The notes below the pieces were generated by a model that made no database searches, was not told the DNA's origin, and saw only the letters and a list, made by a program, of their open reading frames with translations. From assembly GCF_030388665.1 (NCBI RefSeq), contig NZ_CP128846.1, positions 2,418,001 through 2,482,000 on the forward strand: DNA of 64,000 nt. Reading direction: 5' to 3'. Source of the DNA: Streptomyces flavofungini. Lineage in GTDB: Bacteria; Actinomycetota; Actinomycetes; Streptomycetales; Streptomycetaceae. The position numbers were made by a program, and so were the translations under genes. Positions 1 to 6,779 of this stretch are shown in pieces (position 1 is the stretch's first letter; each line of letters opens with the position of its first letter).

Positions 1-234
1 GACTTCATGGCGAAGGCCTCCCCGGAGCAGAAGGCCGAGTTCGCCAAATCGGGAGAGCTTCCCGCTCCCTGGGGCCACGAGGTGCTGTCCACCGGCATCT
101 CCACGGCCTTCCTGCCGGCCGTCGGCATGGCCGTACTGGCCCTGATCACGGCCCTGCTCGTGATCCGAGTCCGCAAGAGCGACCTGGACGCCCTCTCCGG
201 TACGGCGAGCGCGGCAGGTCCAGCGGGGGGCTGA
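1..234 (+). CDS. MFS transporter, C-terminal fragment (5' end outside window)
   Basis: The reading frame is open from the first base and ends at TGA 232-234, so only the last 77 residues are visible. They contain one hydrophobic helix (FLPAVGMAVLALITALLVI) followed by a short basic cytoplasmic tail ending near KSDLDALSG. This is how the last transmembrane helix and tail of drug-efflux MFS proteins of the DHA2/EmrB type usually look in Streptomyces. No substrate can be inferred from this fragment. The gene is convergent with the ADP-ribosylglycohydrolase gene and ends just before a strong hairpin. Confidence 0.55.
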   Translation, partial: DFMAKASPEQKAEFAKSGELPAPWGHEVLSTGISTAFLPAVGMAVLALITALLVIRVRKSDLDALSGTASAAGPAGG

Positions 235-241
235 CGGGGGG

Positions 242-291
242 GCGTGTGTGCCGGGCCGTTCGCGACGGCGAGACCAGCCCGGCACACACGC
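242..291. terminator. Hairpin between convergent genes
   Basis: The arms at 242-256 and 277-291 form a perfect 15-bp stem (GCGTGTGTGCCGGGC and its complement) around a 20-nt loop. It lies between the ends of two convergent genes and could terminate from either side. No T-run follows, as is common in high-GC actinobacteria. Confidence 0.6.
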
Positions 292-358
292 GGTCAGCTC
301 ACCCCTGCGGTCCTCTCACGCATGTCCTCAGCGCACGGATGCCAGCCTCATCCAGCTC

Positions 359-1279
359 TCAGCCAGCAGCCACCGGCAGCCAAGCGGGCAGCGGCTCGGT
401 CCGCTCCAGCCATGCGGCCGGGGGCGCCCCACCAGCTGCGGCCCCGGCTCCCGCGGCGACGATCCCGCCCACGATCGCGCAAGTGGTGTCCATGTCACCG
501 CCCACTCGCACGGTCGCCCAGAAGCCCTTCTCGTAGTCGCCCAGCGCACGCGCCGCAGACCACAGCGCGAACGGCACCGTGTCGTGCGCCGTCGTGCGGC
601 GCCCGCACCCCAGCACCGCCGCCACCGTCCCGGCGTCGCCGTAGTCGAGCATGTCCCGGGCCCTGCGCAGCCCGGCACCCACAGCGCTCCGAGGAACGAG
701 GTCGATGACCCCGTCGAGCAGCGCCTTGGGAGCCGGCGGCCCCGCGGGGGCGGCGGCCAGTGCCGCCGCGGCGGCCACCGCCATGGCCCCTACGACGGCT
801 TCGCGGTGCTGGTGCGTCGGGTAGGCCGAGATCTCCGCCTGGTGGGTCGCCTGCTCCGGGTCGTCGGCGTACCAGGCACCGAGCGGAGCGATCCGCATGG
901 ACGCGCCGTTGCCCCAGGACCCCTGCCCCTTAAACAGGGCGGAGGCCAGCTCCCGCCAGTCCCCGCCGCCCCGGATCCGGCCGAGCAACTGGTCCACGGC
1001 AGGGCCGTAGCCCCGCTCGGTGTGGTGGTGCTCGGCGAAGGAGCGAGCCAGCGCGTCCTGGTCGATCCTGCCGTGACCGGCGAGGACGGCCAGCACGGAG
1101 CAGGCCATCTCGGTGTCGTCGGTCCAGGCCCAAGGGCCGTCGGGCAGCTCACGCCCCTTGAGCAGTGGGTAGTGCGCGGGCACGAAGAACTGGGAGCCCA
1201 GTGCATCTCCCACCGCTAGACCACGCAGGCTGGCGAGGGCGCGGTCCAGGCGCTCGTCTGGAGAGAGGTCAGCGGTCAT
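359..1279 (-). CDS. ADP-ribosylglycohydrolase family protein
   Basis: 306 residues. Family motifs are visible: an N-terminal GLAVGDALGSQ segment, the metal-site motif WTDDTEM, a central GNGASMRIAPLGA, and a C-terminal GGDMDTTCAIVGGI that corresponds to the usual GGDTDTxxxIxG. This is the all-helical, Mg-dependent DraG/ARH fold that removes ADP-ribose from proteins or small molecules. The Met in GGDMDT replaces the usual Thr next to the metal-binding aspartates, so activity or specificity may differ. It is the third gene of a minus-strand unit, 12 nt after a histidine phosphatase gene. The substrate is unknown. The ATG is preceded by an AGGG element. Confidence 0.85.
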   Translation of the reverse strand: MTADLSPDERLDRALASLRGLAVGDALGSQFFVPAHYPLLKGRELPDGPWAWTDDTEMACSVLAVLAGHGRIDQDALARSFAEHHHTERGYGPAVDQLLGRIRGGGDWRELASALFKGQGSWGNGASMRIAPLGAWYADDPEQATHQAEISAYPTHQHREAVVGAMAVAAAAALAAAPAGPPAPKALLDGVIDLVPRSAVGAGLRRARDMLDYGDAGTVAAVLGCGRRTTAHDTVPFALWSAARALGDYEKGFWATVRVGGDMDTTCAIVGGIVAAGAGAAAGGAPPAAWLERTEPLPAWLPVAAG

Positions 1280-1291
1280 CGCCCTGTCACT

Positions 1292-1951
1292 CTATCCGGT
1301 GATGCCGTACGGCTCCGGCTCACGCCAGCGCTCAAACGGCCGGTCGAGTGTGTACTTGCCGTCCTCGCCCAGCAGCAGCATCCGTGTCTCGCCATTGCCG
1401 GGATTGGACAGCGACTCGAACTCCGCCACCGACCAGTGGAACCAGCGCATGCAGAACAGCCGCATGGTCAGCCCATGGGTGACCAGCAGGACGTTCGGTG
1501 GGTGGTCAGGGGCCTCGAAGCTGCGGAACAGGCTCTCCAGGAAGGATCCGACGCGGTCGTAGACGTCCGCACCGGACTCACCCTGGGCGAAGCGGTAGAA
1601 GAAGTGGCCGTAGGCGTCGCGGTAGGCCTTCTGGAGCTTGACGTCGTCCCTGTCCTGCCAGTTCCCCCAGTCCTGCTCGCGCAGTCGCGGCTCCTCCCGG
1701 ACCCGCACCCGGTCGGGGTCGAGGCGCAGGGCCCGGAAGGTCTCGTGGGTGCGGCGGTACGGCGAGACATACACGCTGACCCGCTCCTGGCCGAAGAGCT
1801 CCCGCAGGTGTTTCCCGGTCTCCTCCGCCTGGCGCCACCCGGGCTCGGTGAGTGCCAGGGCATGGTCGGGCTCGCGTTCGTAGACGGTGTCGTCGGCGTT
1901 GCCGGCCGACTCGCCGTGTCGGACGAGGACGATGCGCCGCGGTCGTGCCAT
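1292..1951 (-). CDS. Histidine phosphatase (phosphoglycerate mutase-like) family protein
   Basis: 219 residues. The protein opens with the RHGES motif at about residues 11-15, the phosphohistidine signature of the family, and has the second catalytic histidine in VLLVTHGLTMR near residue 160. Intervening ERVSVYVSPYRRTHET supplies the phosphate-pocket arginines. Such enzymes hydrolyse phosphomonoesters, and sequence alone does not give the substrate. The gene sits 34 nt after the ABC-F gene and 12 nt before the ADP-ribosylglycohydrolase gene, so the three are probably cotranscribed. An AGGG ribosome-binding element lies 7 nt before the ATG. Confidence 0.85.
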   Translation of the reverse strand: MARPRRIVLVRHGESAGNADDTVYEREPDHALALTEPGWRQAEETGKHLRELFGQERVSVYVSPYRRTHETFRALRLDPDRVRVREEPRLREQDWGNWQDRDDVKLQKAYRDAYGHFFYRFAQGESGADVYDRVGSFLESLFRSFEAPDHPPNVLLVTHGLTMRLFCMRWFHWSVAEFESLSNPGNGETRMLLLGEDGKYTLDRPFERWREPEPYGITG

Positions 1952-1985
1952 GCGTCGACCCTAGATCGGCGGGCCCTCGGGCGGG

Positions 1986-3596
1986 TCAGGCGGGTAGCAC
2001 TCCGGACTCCATCCGGCGTATTCGCCCGGTGAAGCGGCCGCGCAGGAGCCGGTCGTGCGAGACGACCACGAGGGCTCCTGTCCACTGCTCGAGGGCTTCC
2101 TCCAGTTCCTCCACGAGAGCCAGTGCCAGGTGGTTGCCCGGCTCGTCGAGGAGGAGCAGATCCGCGGGCCTGGCGAGCAGCCGGGCCAGGCCGAGCCTCC
2201 GGCGTTGTCCGGCGGAGAGCGAGCCGACGGGGACATGGAGGTCCCGGGTGTGGAACAGACCGTAGGAGAGCAGCAGTTCGGCCTTCTCTTCGGCGGTGAG
2301 CGGCAGGCCTTTCCCGAAGGTCTCGAGCACGCGCTCCGCCGGGCGGTGCACCGGGATCTCCTGGGCGAGGTACCCGATCCGGCCCCGGCGGACGACGGAG
2401 CCCTCGTCCGGTTCGAGCACGCCTGCCATGGTGCGCAGCAGAGTGGACTTGCCCGCGCCGTTGCCGCCGTGGATGAGGAGCCGCTCGCCTGCCGACACCG
2501 TGAGCTCCTGGACGGAGAGCCGGTCCCCGACCCGCACGCCCCGCAGCGACACCAGGTCTCCGTCCACGGCACCTGTCTCCGGGCGCGCGGCGAAGCGCAG
2601 TGGCTCGGGCGGCTTGGGCACGGGGTGGTCGCGCAGTCGGCGCAGCCTCTCCTGCGCGTTGCGCACGCGCCCGGCGACCGAGGCCTGCACGCGGCCTCCC
2701 GCGCGGTCGTACGCCATCTTGTTGTTGTCCTTCATGCCCCGGCCACCAGCCACCGCGTGTGCCGTGGTCGCCGCGAACTCCTCCAGCCGTCGCGTCTCCT
2801 CACACCACTCCGCGTAGGCCTGCTCCCAGCGCCTTCTCGACGCCGCGCGCTCGGTCAGCAGGCCCTGGTACCCGCCTCCGTATCGCACGACCGCGCGGCG
2901 GGCCTCGTCCACTTCGAGGATCGCGGTGGCCACGCGCTCCAGGAAGGTCCGGTCGTGCGAGACCGCGACGACCGTGCCGTGGTGGGCCAGGAGGGAGGTC
3001 TCCAGCCAGTCGAGGGCGTTCTCGTCGAGGTGGTTGGTCGGCTCGTCCAGGAACATCACTTCGGGGGCGGCGGCGATCAAGCAGGCCAGGCCGAGGCGGG
3101 CCTGCTCACCCCCTGAGAGACTGCCCAGCTCCCGCCCGCGGTCCATGTGGGCGAGCCCGAGGCCGTTCATGGCCTTGTCGACGCGCGCGTCGGCTTCGTA
3201 TCCGCCGCGCAGTTCGAAGGCCGTGAGCAGGTCGCCGTACTCGCTGAGCACCGCCTCGGATGCCGCGCCGAGGCTTCCCTCCAGCTCGCGCAACCGCCGC
3301 TCCATGGCTCGCAGTTCGGACAGGGCCGCGTCGATCGCGTCCCCCACGGAACGGTCCGCAGGCAGCTGCGGGGTCTGCGCGAGGAACCCCGCGCCACCCT
3401 CGGCAACCGTGACCACCTCACCGGCGTCCGGTTGGTCACGTCCGGCCAGGAGGTTCAGCAGGGTCGACTTTCCCGCACCGTTCTCGCCCACGATCCCGAT
3501 GCGCTCGCCGGGCCGGACCGTGAAGGACACATCGCCGAGCAGGAGGCGTTCGCCCCTGGTCTTCGTCACGCCACGTACCGAGATTTGTGTAGGCAT
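1986..3596 (-). CDS. ABC-F family ATPase (ribosome-associated or antibiotic-resistance type)
   Basis: Two ABC ATPase domains occur in one 536-residue chain without membrane segments. Walker A motifs are GENGAGKST and GGNGAGKST. The signatures are LSGGEQ and LSAGQ, with Walker B MFLDEPTNH and LLLDEPGNH. A basic linker of roughly 80 residues separates the halves. This is the ABC-F layout: translation factors that act on the ribosomal E site, some of which protect against antibiotics. I chose the ATG at 3594-3596 because GGGGG lies 4 nt upstream; a further in-frame ATG at 3629 lacks a good site. It is divergent from a TetR gene across an inverted repeat, which suggests inducible expression. Which drug, if any, is involved is not visible. 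Confidence 0.85.
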   Translation of the reverse strand: MPTQISVRGVTKTRGERLLLGDVSFTVRPGERIGIVGENGAGKSTLLNLLAGRDQPDAGEVVTVAEGGAGFLAQTPQLPADRSVGDAIDAALSELRAMERRLRELEGSLGAASEAVLSEYGDLLTAFELRGGYEADARVDKAMNGLGLAHMDRGRELGSLSGGEQARLGLACLIAAAPEVMFLDEPTNHLDENALDWLETSLLAHHGTVVAVSHDRTFLERVATAILEVDEARRAVVRYGGGYQGLLTERAASRRRWEQAYAEWCEETRRLEEFAATTAHAVAGGRGMKDNNKMAYDRAGGRVQASVAGRVRNAQERLRRLRDHPVPKPPEPLRFAARPETGAVDGDLVSLRGVRVGDRLSVQELTVSAGERLLIHGGNGAGKSTLLRTMAGVLEPDEGSVVRRGRIGYLAQEIPVHRPAERVLETFGKGLPLTAEEKAELLLSYGLFHTRDLHVPVGSLSAGQRRRLGLARLLARPADLLLLDEPGNHLALALVEELEEALEQWTGALVVVSHDRLLRGRFTGRIRRMESGVLPA

Positions 3597-3649
3597 GGAT
3601 CCCCCGTTCCCGTTCATGCGCTCCCGCACGCCGCAACCAAACGCAACGC

Positions 3650-3696
3650 TTGTCGCATTACGATGAGTGTGACACAGTCGCCCGCGCTAATGCAAC
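3650..3696. promoter_or_regulatory. Candidate TetR operator in the ABC-F/tetR divergent region
   Basis: Ten-base arms TGTCGCATTA (3651-3660) and TAATGCAACA (3688-3697 read on the plus strand) match at 9 of 10 positions as an inverted repeat with a 27-nt centre. They lie midway between the divergent start codons at 3596 and 3816. TetR-family proteins usually regulate their divergent neighbour, so this is the best candidate operator. It is inferred from symmetry and position only. Confidence 0.4.
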
Positions 3697-3815
3697 AGCA
3701 GTAGCAGTTGAGTGATGATGTCAGCCCGGCGCAGGGCGGCCGAGTTCGCGGCCACGCCCGGCACAGCAGGAAAGACAGACCGGCACAGACGGACAGACAC
3801 AGGCGAAGGAACGAG

Positions 3816-4448
3816 ATGACGAACGAGGGCGTTCACGCCGACGAGCAGCCCGCACCCGGCACTCGCCGCCCCGGCGGCCGTACCGCCCGCACCCGTGCGG
3901 CGGTCCGCGACGCAGTCCTGAGCGGGCTCAGTGACCAGGGCTATCCAGGCCTGACGATCGAGTACGTCGCCGAGCACTCCGGCGTGCACAAGACCACGCT
4001 GTACCGGCGTTGGGGTGGCCTGGAGGGCCTGGTGGCCGACGCGCTCGACCTCGCGGGCGAGGACACCTGGACCCCGCCGGACACCGGCAGCCTGGAAGGC
4101 GATCTGCGCGCGCTCGCACATGAGGTCGTCGACGCGTTCACCGACGAGTCGAAGGCGGCGGCGCCGACCGCCTTCATCGCCGCCTCGTTCCAGTCCCCGC
4201 GCGCCGCCGACGCCCTGCGGGCTTTCTACGCCGAGCGGTTCTCCCGCTGCGAGGCCGTGGTCGCACGGGCCGTGGATCGGGGCGAGGCGGACCGGGACAC
4301 CGACGCGGCGGCGCTCGTGCGCGCCGTCTCCGCGCCGCTGATGCTCCGTCTGTTCGTCACTCGGGAGCCGATCGACGGGGCGCTGGCCGACCAGTGCGCG
4401 GCGGCGGTGCTTGCGGCGACGCGCGCGGGGGCGTTCGCGAGGCGCTGA
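3816..4448 (+). CDS. TetR/AcrR family transcriptional regulator
   Basis: 210 residues. The N-terminal helix-turn-helix is clear: LTIEYVAEHSGVHKTTLYRRW at roughly residues 47-67, the classic TetR recognition helix. A helical ligand-binding C-terminal domain follows. The ATG at 3816 is preceded by GAAGGA at 7 nt, so it is preferred to the ATG at 3708. The gene is divergent from the ABC-F unit and probably represses that operon and itself, as is usual for adjacent TetR/target pairs. The inducer is unknown. Confidence 0.85.
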   Translation: MTNEGVHADEQPAPGTRRPGGRTARTRAAVRDAVLSGLSDQGYPGLTIEYVAEHSGVHKTTLYRRWGGLEGLVADALDLAGEDTWTPPDTGSLEGDLRALAHEVVDAFTDESKAAAPTAFIAASFQSPRAADALRAFYAERFSRCEAVVARAVDRGEADRDTDAAALVRAVSAPLMLRLFVTREPIDGALADQCAAAVLAATRAGAFARR

Positions 4449-4594
4449 GTACGTACGGGCTGCCGCGAAGGGCCCGCGGAGCCGCCCTGCAAGCGATGCC
4501 CCGCACAACCCTCGTCCACCGCGACGACCCCGACCACGCACCCGGCACTGGCACTGATCGCGGCGACACCTCGCCGCCTCACACCATCAGAACG

Positions 4595-5200
4595 TCACAC
4601 AGTCCACGAAGGTTCCAACTGGACCACGTCCCCCGCGATCGCCGCCACATCCGCCTCCGTCTGCGCGCGCAGCGCGAGCCGTTCCACCCGTTCCACGCGG
4701 TACTTCCCGTGCTCCGCGGCCGACTGCCACATGGAGAGGACCAGGAACTCATGGCCGGGGGCCTCCCCGAAGAGGCCGCGCACCATTCCGGGCGAGCCCG
4801 CCATGGCCGGGTTCCAGACCTTCTCCTGCATCAGCGCGAAGTTCTCCACCCGCGCCTCATGAACGCGACAGTGCGCCACCCGCACCACGTCCGCGTCCGT
4901 GAACCGCGGCTCGAACCCCGTCTTCACGTCGAAGCGGTGATCGAAGAGCTTGGCCTGCAGGTTCTTGTACGTCCCCACCTGCGCTGAGGCCAGCCGGTCG
5001 TGCGAGCGGGCCATGAAGGAGTCGTAGAAGGCGCGGCTCTCCCAGAACGCGAAGACATGCGCCACATCCGGTCGACCGCGACTCCATCCTCCGCCCTGTC
5101 CCCGGAACCCCGGCTCCCCCAGAAGCCCCGCCCACTTTCGCTGCGCCCGCTCGAAACCCCGGCGGTCCACCACGGTGCAGCGAATCCACTTGACCAGCAC
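4595..5200 (-). CDS. YdbC-like (DUF4937-type) protein
   Basis: 201 residues. The start MLVKWIRCTV and the two-lobed layout, with aromatic WESRAFYDSFMA and MWQSAAEHGKYRVER motifs, resemble B. subtilis YdbC and other dimeric alpha/beta-barrel (antibiotic-biosynthesis-monooxygenase-like) proteins. The two halves look like an internal duplication. No catalytic residues can be assigned. The gene follows the arylamine N-acetyltransferase gene by 33 nt on the same strand and may be cotranscribed. It is convergent with tetR. Confidence 0.6.
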   Translation of the reverse strand: MLVKWIRCTVVDRRGFERAQRKWAGLLGEPGFRGQGGGWSRGRPDVAHVFAFWESRAFYDSFMARSHDRLASAQVGTYKNLQAKLFDHRFDVKTGFEPRFTDADVVRVAHCRVHEARVENFALMQEKVWNPAMAGSPGMVRGLFGEAPGHEFLVLSMWQSAAEHGKYRVERVERLALRAQTEADVAAIAGDVVQLEPSWTV

Positions 5201-5233
5201 CGCGCCATCGTACGGCGCGGCGCGTGGCCAGGG

Positions 5234-6055
5234 TCACGCTCCGGCGTAGTGCACCCGGATCAGCTCGGCGAACTCGCCATCCTCCAACTCGATGCCGAAC
5301 TCCCGCACGAGTGTGTTCCGCAACCCGCTTACAGGTACGTCGCATTCGTCACGGGATCCGTCGGGGCGCGTGCGGGCCAGCTGCGCGCCGATCAGCCGAC
5401 TCCGCAACTCCGGGGCAGCCTGTTGCAGCACCGGGCGGCGAATGAACGGGGATTTGTGATGAGTTGAGGTGTAGTGATTCATGACTACGTAGTCGACGGG
5501 CAGGCACCGGGTGGGCGCGTACGCGTAAAGGTCGAACCAACCGGCGGAGTTCTGGGTGCGAAGCACCTGCACTCCTTCCTCTTCACTCCCGATGCCGAAC
5601 CGCCACTCTCCTTGTGGTACGTCGACACCCGCACGCATCGGGATCGGTTCGAGCAGCCCGTCGGCTCCGAACCCGACATCGCAGTGCCACTGTTCACCGT
5701 CCGCTTCGACGTTCAGGAGCATGTGGGTCACCGCGCGCGTGGTGGAAGCTCCCACCCGGACGCGGGCGCCGAGTCCCTTGACGGGGAAGCCGATGCGCTC
5801 CAGGGCCGCGGCGAACAGCAGGTTCTGTTCGTAGCAGTAGCCGCCGCGCCGTCGGCGCACCATCTTGTCCTGCAGTGCCTCCAGGTCCAGCAGCACCGGC
5901 CGGCCGAGCATGATCTCGAGATTCTCGAAGGGGATCCCGGCCACGTGTCCTCTGTGGAGCGCGCGCAGCGTCTCGAGGTTCGGCTTCGCCTCACCCTCGT
6001 ACCCGATCCTCGCCAAGTAGGCGTCGATGTCCAGTTCTTCCCCGTTCCAAGTCAT
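5234..6055 (-). CDS. Arylamine N-acetyltransferase
   Basis: 273 residues, the normal length for NAT enzymes, which transfer acetyl from acetyl-CoA to arylamines or hydrazines. The catalytic triad is visible: Cys74 in RRGGYCYEQN, His111 in RAVTHMLLN and Asp126 in HCDVGFG. The ATG at 6053-6055 (MTWNGEEL) begins the family N-terminus; sequence upstream in the same frame runs antisense through the terD gene and is not part of the gene. No strong Shine-Dalgarno precedes it. It is divergent from the TerD gene. In actinobacteria such enzymes can serve detoxification or amide synthesis in secondary metabolism, and neither is indicated here. Confidence 0.9.
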   Translation of the reverse strand: MTWNGEELDIDAYLARIGYEGEAKPNLETLRALHRGHVAGIPFENLEIMLGRPVLLDLEALQDKMVRRRRGGYCYEQNLLFAAALERIGFPVKGLGARVRVGASTTRAVTHMLLNVEADGEQWHCDVGFGADGLLEPIPMRAGVDVPQGEWRFGIGSEEEGVQVLRTQNSAGWFDLYAYAPTRCLPVDYVVMNHYTSTHHKSPFIRRPVLQQAAPELRSRLIGAQLARTRPDGSRDECDVPVSGLRNTLVREFGIELEDGEFAELIRVHYAGA

Positions 6056-6187
6056 GCGGTCAATGATCGCCAGCGCCGTCGCGCACGCAACCGGACAGTT
6101 CCTGGCACCGATGTCAGTGGCAGGCCTTAGCGTGGTCCGTAGCACTGACAACAGCACTGACAACGCACCAAGCACGAGGGGGAGTTC

Positions 6188-6718
6188 GTGAGCAACATCC
6201 GGAAGGGGCTCAAGAAGGTCGAGGTCGGGCTGAAGTGGGACCCGAGCCCCGCCGGGGCGTCGGCCCACGATCTGGACATAGTGGCCGCGACGTACACCAG
6301 CGACGACCCCCACGGCAGCCCCGCGTACCTCGTGCACTTCGACAGCCGCTCCCCGGACGGCACGATCACGCTCAGCAGGGACAGCAAGACCGGTCAGGGT
6401 TTCGGGTACGACGAGGTCATGGTCCTGGAGCTCGATCGGCTTGCTGAGAGGTATGTACGCGTAGTGGTCGGCGTAGCCATCCAGCAGCCTTCGGAGGGCC
6501 GGGTCTTCGGGGACATACTGAATGCCTCGTTCCGGATCCGCGAGGGGCACACGAACCTCGTCGAGCAGGACTTCACGGAAGTGGCCGATTGCACGGCCGC
6601 TGTGGTCGCCGAGTTCGCCCGGGACCAGCCGGGCGGGACCTGGGCGTTCCGCGAGCTGCTCCACGGCTTCGACACCGACCTGGCGTCCTTCACGGCCGCG
6701 ATGGGCGGCGTCCGCTGA
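6188..6718 (+). CDS. TerD family protein
   Basis: 176 residues with the TerD/CABP motif set: KVEVGLKWDPSP at the N-terminus, AHDLDIVAATYTSDD, then GQGFGYDEVMVLELDRL. These acidic segments form the calcium-binding beta sandwich of the tellurite-resistance and stress family. The GTG start follows GGGGAG. The gene stands alone without terA/B/C partners and ends at a very strong bidirectional hairpin. Its exact role is unknown; Streptomyces genomes carry many TerD paralogues. Confidence 0.85.
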   Translation: MSNIRKGLKKVEVGLKWDPSPAGASAHDLDIVAATYTSDDPHGSPAYLVHFDSRSPDGTITLSRDSKTGQGFGYDEVMVLELDRLAERYVRVVVGVAIQQPSEGRVFGDILNASFRIREGHTNLVEQDFTEVADCTAAVVAEFARDQPGGTWAFRELLHGFDTDLASFTAAMGGVR

Positions 6719-6721
6719 GAC

Positions 6722-6765
6722 GAGGTGAGGGGCGGCGGGCCCGAAGGCCCGCCGCCCCTCACCTC
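6722..6765. terminator. Bidirectional terminator between terD-family gene and nrdJ
   Basis: A perfect 20-bp stem (6722-6741 with 6746-6765) closes on a CGAA tetraloop. It is centred between the two convergent stop codons and should terminate both transcripts. Confidence 0.85.
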
Positions 6766-6779
6766 ACGGCGTCAAGCGG

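Noticed and set aside
5234..6664. 476-codon reading of the NAT gene with an extended N-terminus
   Set aside because: The first 200 codons are antisense to terD; the NAT family start is at 6055.
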